From contig CAUVXJ010000063.1 in NCBI GenBank assembly GCA_963555925.1, positions 1 to 64,000 on the forward strand: a stretch of 64,000 nt of DNA. Reading direction: 5' to 3'. Origin of the DNA: Protofrankia sp963555925. GTDB taxonomy: Bacteria; Actinomycetota; Actinomycetes; Frankiales; Frankiaceae. The translations under genes were made by a program, and so were the position numbers. Under the pieces are notes generated by a model, which was not told where the DNA came from, did no database searches, and was given only the letters and a program-made list of their open reading frames with translations. Shown here piece after piece: positions 43,227 through 50,933 of this stretch. Every line of letters starts with the position of its first letter. Position 1 is the first letter of the stretch.

Positions 43227-44489
43227 TCAGGCGACGCCACCGGAGTTGACGCCACCGGAGTTGACGCCACCGGGGTCCGGCGCCGAGTATGCGCGCCCCT
43301 TCCACGCGGCGCCGTGGCCACGGCGGTGTGCCCGCGCCGAATCCAGCGTCATGAGCACATAGAGGACCGCGACCGCAGGGAGGGTCAGGACGACGAACAG
43401 CGGCTGGCGGTAGTAACGGACCATCGGGAGATAGGTGACGGTCATCACCACCCAGGCACTGATCCCGGCCCCAGCAGCGACGGCCGCGGCGCCGCCACCG
43501 ACACCGGCGGCGAGACCGGCAAGGCCGGCCACCGCGGCCAGCGGAGGGATGAGGTAGGCTGATATCAGTCCGACGACAGTACCGACGAGCAGCGCCGGGG
43601 AATGCCGCAGCTGGGTGTAGGCACTGCGGGCGACCATCTTCCATAGGTCCGCCAGCTGCGGGTAGGGTCGCACGCTGCGCACGCCGCGCGGGCCGCGGTC
43701 GGCAAGGCCCAACCAGGTCCGACCACCGGTTCGTTTGATCGCGCCGGCCAGGGAACAGTCGTCGATGACCGCGCCGGAGATGGCGGCCAGCCCACCGGCA
43801 CGTTCCAGCGCGGCCCGGCGCAGGAGCACACAACCGCCGGCCGCGGCCGACGTCCTCGCGTCGGGCCGGTTGGCCCGGCGGAACGGATAGAGCTGGGCGA
43901 AGAAGTAGACGAAGGCCGGGATGATGATCCTTTCCCAGCGGTTCTCGGTGCGCAGCACGGCCATCAGCGACGTGAGGTCGAGACCGCGGCTGGTTGCGTG
44001 GCTCACCAGCCGGGTGACCGAATCCGGGCCGTGGGCGATGTCCGCGTCGGTGAACAGCAGCCAGTCCACATCCGGTGGCACGGTGCGCATGCCCTGTTCC
44101 AGCGCCCATACCTTGCCGACCCAGCCGGCCGGCCGCGGCTGGCTGGTGATGACCGTCAACGGCACCTGTGCATCGGGATGCCGGCCCAGAGTACGGGCAA
44201 CGTCACCGGTTCCGTCGTCGCTGGCGTCGTCGACCAGCACGACCCGCAGCGAACCGGGGTAATGCTGGCCGAGCAGCGACGGCAGGCTGTGGGGCAACAT
44301 CTCAGCCTCGTCCCGAGCAGGGACTATCACGGTGACCGCGGGCCAGCCGCCCGGCGGCTCCGCTCCGCCCCGTGCTCGGGAATCATCGGGATCAAGCCGG
44401 GTGTCGGTGCACCAGAACATTCCGTGGCCGCCGAGCAGCACCAACCACACCAACAGGGAACAAAGCGCACAAGCCGCCAGTGTTATCAC
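43227..44489 (-). CDS. Hopene-associated glycosyltransferase HpnB-like (GT2)
   Basis: The 420-residue membrane glycosyltransferase has a GT2 domain: VTVIVPARDEAEMLP, VVLVDDASDDGT, LLFTDADIAHGPDS (DxD-type), SAAAGGCVLLRR and VIDDCSLAGAIK, flanked by an N-terminal helix and four C-terminal helices. WERIIIPAFVYFFAQLYPF and PRPAGWVGKVWALEQG match the HpnB family found with hopanoid genes. Frankia vesicle envelopes are rich in hopanoids, but no other hopanoid gene is present here and the real acceptor is unknown. GTG 44489 is used; a TTG at 44522 is possible. The C-terminus ends in a GGVNS repeat. Confidence 0.8.
   Translation of the reverse strand: MITLAACALCSLLVWLVLLGGHGMFWCTDTRLDPDDSRARGGAEPPGGWPAVTVIVPARDEAEMLPHSLPSLLGQHYPGSLRVVLVDDASDDGTGDVARTLGRHPDAQVPLTVITSQPRPAGWVGKVWALEQGMRTVPPDVDWLLFTDADIAHGPDSVTRLVSHATSRGLDLTSLMAVLRTENRWERIIIPAFVYFFAQLYPFRRANRPDARTSAAAGGCVLLRRAALERAGGLAAISGAVIDDCSLAGAIKRTGGRTWLGLADRGPRGVRSVRPYPQLADLWKMVARSAYTQLRHSPALLVGTVVGLISAYLIPPLAAVAGLAGLAAGVGGGAAAVAAGAGISAWVVMTVTYLPMVRYYRQPLFVVLTLPAVAVLYVLMTLDSARAHRRGHGAAWKGRAYSAPDPGGVNSGGVNSGGVA
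43233..43277. repeat. 15-nt tandem repeat at the hpnB-like 3' end
   Basis: Three units of GACGCCACCGGAGTT (the last with two changes) encode Gly-Gly-Val-Asn-Ser repeats just before the stop. Confidence 0.9.
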
Positions 44490-44613
44490 GTCCGTCAGCC
44501 TCGCAGATCGCGCCCGGCTCAACGGTCAGCAGCACCGGACTGAGACAACAACAGCCTTCCGTTCACCTGAATGAATCAGGAATTTCCACGTGATGTCACG
44601 GATTTGAGAATCG

Positions 44614-46923
44614 TCACCGCCGGCCGGATACGACGGGTTCCAGCCGGATCACGATCGACTTGGAGGTGGGAGTATTACTGACCGCCGCTGTGCTGTCCAG
44701 CGGCACAAGGACGTTGGTCTCCGGGAAATAGGCGGCGGCACAGCCGGCCGCGGTCGGATACGCCACCACCCGGAAGTCCGCCGCGCGCCGGAGGACTCCG
44801 TCCCCCCACACGCTGACCAGATCGACTTGATCGCCGTCGGCGATGGTCAGGGCGGCGAGGTCGTCGGGGTTGACGAACACGACCCGGCGGCCCTGACGGA
44901 CACCGCGGTAACGGTCATCCAGCCCGTAGATCGTGGTGTTGAACTGGTCGTGCGAACGGACCGTCTGCAACAGCAGATGCCCGGGTGCAACCCGCAGCAC
45001 GTCCAGGGTGTTGACGGTGAACCGGGCCCGCCCGGTCTCGGTCGGGAAGGTACGGGAGTCCCGCGGCGGGTGGGCGAGGACGAACCCACCGGGCCGGGCG
45101 ACCTTCGCCTCAAACTCCTCGCAGCCGGGAACGACCCGGCCGATATGCCCCCGGACGCGGCCGTAGTCGGCGGTGAGCCCCTCCCAGTCGACGGCGACAC
45201 GATCACCCAGCGTGGCCTGGGCCAGCCCGCAGACGATCGCCACCTCCGAACGCAGCGCGACCGAGGCGGGCGCGAGATTCCCCCGGGAGGCGTGCACCGC
45301 GCTCATCGAGTCCTCGACCGTGACGAACTGCGGCCCGCCGGCCTGCACGTCGATCTCGGTACGGCCGAGCGTGGGCAGGATCAACGCCCGCTGGCCGGTG
45401 ACGGTATGCGAACGGTTCAGTTTCGTCGACACCTGGACGCTGAGCCGCAGCCGCCGGATCGCGGCCTCGGTGACCTCGGAATCAGGGGTGGCCGCGACGA
45501 AGTTCCCGCCGAGTGCGGTGAACACCTTCACCCGGCCGTCGCGCATCGCCCGCACCGTGTCGACCACGTCGAGCCCGTGCGCACGCGGTGGATCGAAACC
45601 GAACTCGGCCGCCAGCCGGTCGAGAAAGAGCGCCGGCGGCTTCTCCCAGATGCCCATGGTCCGGTCACCCTGGACGTTGCTGTGCCCGCGCACCGGGCAC
45701 ACCCCGGCACCGGGACGACCGATGTTGCCACGCAGCAGCAGGAAGTTGACGACCTCCCGGATCGTGGGCACCGAGTCACGGTGCTGGGTGAGCCCCATCG
45801 CCCAACAGAAGATGATCTTCTTTGCGGCCAGTACCCGCTGCACGACCTGGTCGATCTCCGCGTCGGCCAGGCCCGTGGCAGCCCGCACGTCATCGGCGGA
45901 CAGCGTCCGCAGCTGCGCGGCCAGCTCGGCAAAACCGTCGGTATGGGTGTCGATGAACGCCCGGTCGAGTACCTGCCCCGGCCGCGCGTCCTCGGCGGCC
46001 AGCAGGCGTGCGTTGATCGCCTGGAACAAGGCCAGGTCGCCGCCGATGCGGATCTTCAAGAACTGGTCGGCCAACACCGTGCCCGACCCGATGACGCCAC
46101 GGGGATGCTGGGGGTTACGGAAGCGCAGCAGGCCCGCCTCGGGCAACGGGTTGATCGCGATGATGCTCGTTCCCGCGCGCTTGGCCGCCTCTAACGCGGT
46201 GAGCATCCGCGGATGGTTCGTGCCCGGGTTCTGCCCCACAACGAAGATCAGGTCGGCTTTGGCGAGATCGTCGAGGCTTACGCTGCCCTTGCCCACGCCG
46301 ATCGTTTCGGTCAACGCGGACCCGGACGACTCGTGGCACATGTTCGAACAATCCGGCAGGTTGTTCGTGCCGAAGGCGCGCACGAACAACTGGTAGACGA
46401 AGGCGGCCTCATTGCTGGCCCGCCCGGACGTGTAGAAGGCCGCCTCGTCCGGGCTGTCCAGCGCCCGCAGTTCCTCGGCGACAATCGCGAACGCATCGTC
46501 CCAACCCACCGGTACGTAGTGCTCCGCCTCGGCCGCCTTGTACATCGGCTCGGTGAGGCGGCCCTGCTGACCCAGCCAGTACCCGCTGCGGGAGGCAAGT
46601 TCACCGATGGAGTACTCGGCGAAGAACGCGGGGGTGATCCGACGCAGGGTCGCCTCCTCGGCGACGGCTTTGGCGCCGTTCTCGCAGAACTCGGCCTTCC
46701 TGCGCTCGGCCGGGTCGCCTTCGGGCCAGGCACACCCGGGACAGTCGAAACCGTCGACCTGGTTCAGCGCGAGCAGCGAGCGGACTCCGCGGCGGACGCC
46801 CAACTGGTCACGGACATGCGCCATCGCGTGCAGCACACCGGGAATACCGGCCGCGGACGACGCGGGGGAACCGACCTTGATCCCGCTCTCGCCGCTGTCC
46901 TCCCGTGGAGCATGACGTGGCAT
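44614..46923 (-). CDS. FdhF/YdeP-type molybdopterin oxidoreductase
   Basis: The 769-residue protein belongs to the molybdopterin oxidoreductase superfamily, closest by eye to the FdhF/YdeP group. It has FDCPGCAWPEGDP, YTSGRASNEAAFVYQLFVRAFGTNNLPDCSNMCHESSG, GQNPGTNHPRML, NFLLLRGNIGRPGAGVCPVRGHSNVQGDRTMGI and ALGGNFVAATPD, with the molybdopterin dinucleotide-binding domain at the C-terminus (TVRSHDQFNTTIYG). A cysteine occupies the likely metal-ligand position in CSNMCHESS. Formate dehydrogenase-like activity is possible but not shown. It is 16 nt downstream of fdhD, whose product sulfurates such enzymes. Confidence 0.85.
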   Translation of the reverse strand: MPRHAPREDSGESGIKVGSPASSAAGIPGVLHAMAHVRDQLGVRRGVRSLLALNQVDGFDCPGCAWPEGDPAERRKAEFCENGAKAVAEEATLRRITPAFFAEYSIGELASRSGYWLGQQGRLTEPMYKAAEAEHYVPVGWDDAFAIVAEELRALDSPDEAAFYTSGRASNEAAFVYQLFVRAFGTNNLPDCSNMCHESSGSALTETIGVGKGSVSLDDLAKADLIFVVGQNPGTNHPRMLTALEAAKRAGTSIIAINPLPEAGLLRFRNPQHPRGVIGSGTVLADQFLKIRIGGDLALFQAINARLLAAEDARPGQVLDRAFIDTHTDGFAELAAQLRTLSADDVRAATGLADAEIDQVVQRVLAAKKIIFCWAMGLTQHRDSVPTIREVVNFLLLRGNIGRPGAGVCPVRGHSNVQGDRTMGIWEKPPALFLDRLAAEFGFDPPRAHGLDVVDTVRAMRDGRVKVFTALGGNFVAATPDSEVTEAAIRRLRLSVQVSTKLNRSHTVTGQRALILPTLGRTEIDVQAGGPQFVTVEDSMSAVHASRGNLAPASVALRSEVAIVCGLAQATLGDRVAVDWEGLTADYGRVRGHIGRVVPGCEEFEAKVARPGGFVLAHPPRDSRTFPTETGRARFTVNTLDVLRVAPGHLLLQTVRSHDQFNTTIYGLDDRYRGVRQGRRVVFVNPDDLAALTIADGDQVDLVSVWGDGVLRRAADFRVVAYPTAAGCAAAYFPETNVLVPLDSTAAVSNTPTSKSIVIRLEPVVSGRR

Positions 46924-46939
46924 CGTTGGAATCCTCTCC

Positions 46940-47818
46940 TCATGAACCGCTGTTCACCAGCGCCTCGGCAATGCGGTGCGCGCCGGTGTAGACGTTCATC
47001 GAGCCGCCGCGGACGAACCCGACCAGCGTCATCCCGGCCTCCTCAGCCAGGTCCGCCGCGAGCGATGACGGCGCGGACACCGCGACCAGCGCGGGAATCC
47101 CAGCCAGCAGGGCCTTCTGGGTCAGCTCGAACGACGCGCGGCCGCTGACCACCAGGACCCGTTCGCGCAACGGCAGCCACCCTTCACGCGCCGCCCATCC
47201 GATGACTTTGTCGACCGCGTTGTGGCGGCCGACGTCCTCCCGGGCCACCAACAGGTTCCCGTCGGCATCGGTGATCGCGGCCGCATGCAACCCACCGGTG
47301 GTGGCAAAGACCTTCTGCGCCAGGCGAAGCCGGTCGGGCAGCGCGAGCACCACATCCGGACGCAGCACCAGCGGGTCGGCGTCCACCTCGTACCGGCTGC
47401 GCAACCGGACCCCGTCGATACTGGTCTTCCCGCACAGTCCGCAGGAACTGCTGGTGTAAAAGGCGCGGTCGAGGCTCGCGTCCGGCGCTGGAACGGTCGG
47501 GGCGAGGGTGATGTCGACGACGTTGTAGGTCTGGCCATCGTTGTAGGTCTGGCCATCCTGTGCCTGGCGACCAATGGCGTCACTACCAGCCCTGGAGCAG
47601 TAACGTATCGCTACGACGTCCGACCCACCGCCAATGATCCCCTCGCCGACCAGAAAACCCAGAACAAGATCGATATCTTGCCCGGGTGTTCGCATGGTGA
47701 CGGCCAACGGCTTACCACCGACCCGCAGCTCCAGCGGTTCCTCACCGGCCAGGCTGTCGGGCCGCGCCGCGCGCTCGCCGTCGACGGAAATCCGCAGGAC
47801 CCGTCTGCGCACCGTCAC
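46940..47818 (-). CDS. fdhD: Formate dehydrogenase accessory sulfurtransferase FdhD
   Basis: FdhD passes sulfur from a cysteine desulfurase to the molybdenum cofactor of formate dehydrogenase-type enzymes. The 292-residue protein has LVLGFLVGEGII, the CxxC of SSCGLCGKTSIDGV, FATTGGLHAAAI, LLVAREDVGRHNAVDKVIGWA and the VSGRASFELTQKALLAGIP block. GTG 47818 is preferred over the longer frame, which would read through the 40-nt repeat elements. A duplicated DGQTYN in the loop before VVDITLAP comes from an 18-nt repeat. Confidence 0.92.
   Translation of the reverse strand: MTVRRRVLRISVDGERAARPDSLAGEEPLELRVGGKPLAVTMRTPGQDIDLVLGFLVGEGIIGGGSDVVAIRYCSRAGSDAIGRQAQDGQTYNDGQTYNVVDITLAPTVPAPDASLDRAFYTSSSCGLCGKTSIDGVRLRSRYEVDADPLVLRPDVVLALPDRLRLAQKVFATTGGLHAAAITDADGNLLVAREDVGRHNAVDKVIGWAAREGWLPLRERVLVVSGRASFELTQKALLAGIPALVAVSAPSSLAADLAEEAGMTLVGFVRGGSMNVYTGAHRIAEALVNSGS
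47523..47558. repeat. 18-nt tandem repeat in fdhD
   Basis: Two units of TTGTAGGTCTGGCCATCG (one base different) encode DGQTYN twice in a variable loop of FdhD. The frame is kept. Confidence 0.9.
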
Positions 47819-47883
47819 CCGTCCCACCCCGCCCACACTGCCGTACTCCCGCTGCGTTTTCCAGTGACCGCCGCCCGGTGACG

Positions 47884-47923
47884 GTAGGTAGCTTCCGTCG
47901 TGATAGTGACGATTTCCACCTAC
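47884..47923. repeat. 40-nt inverted-end repeat element, pair 2 copy a
   Basis: This element starts GTAGGT and ends ACCTAC, 40 nt long, in the divergent gap between fdhD and the VOC gene. Its interior is related to the pair at 22848-22951, with a shared TTTCCACCTAC end, but is more diverged. Confidence 0.8.
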
Positions 47924-47948
47924 TGGACGGCCCGCGGACACCCAGGCG

Positions 47949-47988
47949 TTAGGTGGTTTTCGTCGTGATAGCACCCTTTTTTACCTAC
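47949..47988. repeat. 40-nt inverted-end repeat element, pair 2 copy b
   Basis: It starts TTAGGT and ends ACCTAC, again 40 nt, 65 nt after copy a. It shares CGTCGTGATAG with copy a. The GC-rich flank GCCTGCGGGC follows. Confidence 0.75.
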
Positions 47989-48129
47989 GCCTGCGGGCAT
48001 GCAGGGTGGGTCACCACAGGACCCGGATCGCCGCCTTCGACTCGAGGTACCGTGGAGATAGTTGAAGGCTCAACAGAAATAGGCAGGCGCTGAAATGGCT
48101 GGCGTCAAAGCGGCCGCAAGGAGATGACC

Positions 48130-48654
48130 ATGGGTATCCACCGCCTCAACCACGTCGTCCTCTATGTACGCGACGTCGCACGCACGGCCGCCTTCTACAC
48201 CGACGTCCTCGACTTCCAGACCGTGCTGGCGGTACCCGGCCAGGCCGCGTTCCTGCGCGCGCCGGACTCCACCAACGACCACGACATCGGCATGTTCCAG
48301 ATCGGCGCGGCCGCCGGCGCCTCACAGGCGGGGCGCTCAACCGTCGGCATGTACCACATCGCGTGGGAGGTCGGCACCCTCACCGAGCTTGAGACGACCG
48401 CGCGCCGGCTCGCCGAGGCCGGGGCGCTGGTCGGCGCGTCCGACCACGGCACGACCAAGAGCCTGTACGCACACGACCCGGACGGTCTGGAGTTCGAGGT
48501 CGTCTGGCTGATCCCCGCGCACCTGCTCGACGACGCCGCACTCGCGGCCAAAACCAGCATCCAGCCGCTTGACATCGCCCGGGAGAAGGCGCGCTACGGT
48601 GCGGACACCCGTGGTGGCCTGGGTATCTCCATCCCCATCGGGGTCACTGTCTGA
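48130..48654 (+). CDS. VOC-family (glyoxalase/extradiol dioxygenase fold) protein
   Basis: The 174-residue protein has the vicinal oxygen chelate fold: HRLNHVVLYVRDVARTAAFYTDVLDF, a central YHIAWEV and the C-terminal YAHDPDGLEFEVVWLIP. His in RLNHVVL, His in MYHIAW and Glu in LEFEV are the usual metal ligands of dioxygenase-like members. ATG 48130 is chosen because AAGGAG lies 6 nt upstream; ATG 48124 would have no spacing. The substrate is not predictable. The last 61 nt overlap the end of the convergent S9 peptidase. Confidence 0.88.
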   Translation: MGIHRLNHVVLYVRDVARTAAFYTDVLDFQTVLAVPGQAAFLRAPDSTNDHDIGMFQIGAAAGASQAGRSTVGMYHIAWEVGTLTELETTARRLAEAGALVGASDHGTTKSLYAHDPDGLEFEVVWLIPAHLLDDAALAAKTSIQPLDIAREKARYGADTRGGLGISIPIGVTV

Positions 48655-50933
48655 CCCTGGTCCCGCAGCTGCCGGTCCGACAGCTGCGGGCCGGATGCCG
48701 GCGAGGCATGCGACTGCCGGGGAACCGACGACCCGTCGACCCGTGGCTGCGCCGGATCGGATGCCAGCAGGTAGCCGCTCACCCATTCGACGGTCTCCCG
48801 GACGAACACCATACGGTTGGCAAGGCCCATGATCTCGTGACCCTCGCCCTCGAAGAGCAGGTACCGGCAGTCCACTCCCCGCACCGTCGCCGCGGCGACG
48901 GTCTGCTCGGCCTCGAACACCGGGACGTTGGTGTCGTTTTCGCCGTGGACGACCAGCAGGGGCGCGGCCAGGCGATCCATCCGGTGCAGCGGAGACAGGT
49001 CCCGCAACAGGGCGGCGTCCCGCACCGGGTCACCGTACTTGGTCACCGCGGGACCTGCGATCCACGGTTCGGTGTGGGAGAAGAACGTGGCGAAGTCCAC
49101 CATCCCGCAGATGTCGACCCCGACGGCGAACAGCTCCGGGTAGGTGACCAGTGCGGCCAGCGTCAGGTAACCCCCGTAGGAGCGCCCGGCGACACCGACC
49201 CGCCCGCCGTCGGCAAGACCCGCGTCAACCAGATACCGCACGCATGAAGCGACGTCGGCGATCCCGTCGAAACGGCGGGCGTGGTCGTCGGCGCCTGCGA
49301 ACGACCGGCCGTAGCCCGCCGAACCTCGCACGTTCGGGGCGAACACGGCAATGCCGCGGGTGACCAGAGCCTGGAACAGCGGCGCGAATGTGGGACGTTC
49401 CTGCGCTTCGGGCCCACCGTGGAAGAACAGCAGGGTCGGGCATGGGCCGGGCTCACCGTGCGGCCGGTACAGCCAACCGGACAGCGTCAGCCCGTCATGT
49501 GCGCGCAGCCGGTGCAGCACCGGACGGACCAGCCGGGTCCGTGGGCGGGGAGGAACGGGCGGCAACGCCTCGGTGCCCGCCCCACTGCCCGCCCCGGTGC
49601 CCGGCTTGCCGTCGAGGTCCGCGGTCAGGTCCAGATCGGCGACGGAAGCGAGCGCCGGCGCCGGGAACGCTGTCGGTGCATCGGAGACCAGACACTGATA
49701 ACCGGGCTGGGGTGACACGACGTCGGGCGACACAACGTCGGGCGACACAACGTCGGGCGACACGAAGTCGTAGGTCCACAGCTCACCTGGGACGGTCGAG
49801 CCGACCAGGGCCAGGAGCAGCCCACGGCCACCATCGCGGACGAGCAGGCTGCCCACGACGTCGCGCGGCAGCGGTGGGAGCGCCAAGCGGTTGCCCGAAC
49901 CGAGGTCAACCAGGTCGAGAACCGTCCGTCCGTCGACGTTCCATGCCAGCACCGCGGCGGGCGCTCCCCAGCCGAGGCCGGGTGCGACGCCGGGTACGAC
50001 GCCAGCCGGCCTGAGGCCCGCAAGCCCGGCCGGCATGCCGGTCGCAAGCAGTGCGAACCGTTCCAGGTCAGCGTCATCGCGGGCCGCCACCACCTCCGTG
50101 GCCAGCAGTCTCCCGTCGTCTCCCAGGGTAACCGCGACCAGCGCGGCACGCTCCCGGCCGGCGTCCGAGAGCAGGTAAACGATCGTCCCGCCCGCGTCCT
50201 CGTCCGCGCCCGGCGGGCCGAAGCGGCCGAGCCCGACCGTGCCGGCTCCGGCAAGCAGCGGCTGGACGCGTCCGGTACCGCAGTCGACGAGGATGAGCCG
50301 GCGAGCCCCCCGCGGACCATCTCGAAGCAACAGCTGGTATCCGGCCACGGCGTCGCCGACGATGTCACAGACGGCCAGCGCCTGGCCCACAGCCAGGTGC
50401 TCGCGCCGCCCGGTTGCGGGGTCGACGAGCAGGACGTGGGTCAGACCTGACCGGACGGACTCGCAGATCGCAAGCGCGGTACCATCCGGGGTCCAGCGGC
50501 CGAGCCCTGCTGCGCTCGCCGCGCCCGCATCCGAGCCGGTGGACGAGTGGGGATGGGCACCGGGATGCCAACCGCCGGCGAGGCGCCGCAAGCCGCTGCC
50601 GTCCGGGCGGACGACCCGCACCTCGGTGTGCTCGCCGCCTCCGGGCGCCACCACGAATGCCATCCACGCGCCGTCGGGTGACCAGGCCACCGAGCGGACC
50701 TGACCGGCGCCGGTGTCCAGCGGCCGCCCGGCACCGGTGGCGTCACGCACCCACAGCCGCGGGCTGCCGTCACGATCACTGACATAGGCGACCGCACCCG
50801 CGGGTCCCAGACTCGGTGACGAACAGCTCGCCGCTGCCACCCAGTCATCCACCAGGTCACCAGGGCCGGCGCCAGGACCTGGGCTGACCACGCCGACGTG
50901 CCGTGGCTCGGCCGGGAACCATTCAAGCGTCAT
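48594..50933 (-). CDS. S9-family serine peptidase (prolyl oligopeptidase type)
   Basis: The 779-residue protein has an N-terminal beta-propeller with WD-like strands (VRSVAWSPDGAWMAF, GRWTPDGTALAI) and a C-terminal alpha/beta-hydrolase. The triad is the Ser of GRSYGGYLTL, the Asp of HGENDTNVP and the His of EGEGHEIMG; LFFHGGPEAQERP supplies the oxyanion region. No signal peptide is visible, so it is probably cytoplasmic. ATG 50933 overlaps the amidotransferase stop (ATGA), which ties it to that pathway. Residues about 430-450 carry a VVSPD repeat. The tail of about 50 residues after the hydrolase fold overlaps the VOC gene and its terminator. Confidence 0.9.
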   Translation of the reverse strand: MTLEWFPAEPRHVGVVSPGPGAGPGDLVDDWVAAASCSSPSLGPAGAVAYVSDRDGSPRLWVRDATGAGRPLDTGAGQVRSVAWSPDGAWMAFVVAPGGGEHTEVRVVRPDGSGLRRLAGGWHPGAHPHSSTGSDAGAASAAGLGRWTPDGTALAICESVRSGLTHVLLVDPATGRREHLAVGQALAVCDIVGDAVAGYQLLLRDGPRGARRLILVDCGTGRVQPLLAGAGTVGLGRFGPPGADEDAGGTIVYLLSDAGRERAALVAVTLGDDGRLLATEVVAARDDADLERFALLATGMPAGLAGLRPAGVVPGVAPGLGWGAPAAVLAWNVDGRTVLDLVDLGSGNRLALPPLPRDVVGSLLVRDGGRGLLLALVGSTVPGELWTYDFVSPDVVSPDVVSPDVVSPQPGYQCLVSDAPTAFPAPALASVADLDLTADLDGKPGTGAGSGAGTEALPPVPPRPRTRLVRPVLHRLRAHDGLTLSGWLYRPHGEPGPCPTLLFFHGGPEAQERPTFAPLFQALVTRGIAVFAPNVRGSAGYGRSFAGADDHARRFDGIADVASCVRYLVDAGLADGGRVGVAGRSYGGYLTLAALVTYPELFAVGVDICGMVDFATFFSHTEPWIAGPAVTKYGDPVRDAALLRDLSPLHRMDRLAAPLLVVHGENDTNVPVFEAEQTVAAATVRGVDCRYLLFEGEGHEIMGLANRMVFVRETVEWVSGYLLASDPAQPRVDGSSVPRQSHASPASGPQLSDRQLRDQGQTVTPMGMEIPRPPRVSAP
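48662..48690. terminator. Stem-loop terminator after the VOC gene
   Basis: CCCGCAGCTG (48662-48671) and CAGCTGCGGG (48681-48690) form a perfect 10-bp stem with a 9-nt loop, starting 8 nt after the VOC stop. There is no U-tract, which is common in high-GC actinobacteria. It lies inside the C-terminal tail of the opposite-strand peptidase frame. Confidence 0.7.
49711..49770. repeat. 15-nt tandem repeat in the S9 peptidase gene
   Basis: Four units of GGCGACACAACGTCG with small changes encode Val-Val-Ser-Pro-Asp repeats between the propeller and the hydrolase domain. Confidence 0.92.

Noticed and set aside
47819..47974. Longer N-terminus of FdhD
   Set aside because: It would translate through two 40-nt repeat elements and has no similarity to FdhD proteins.
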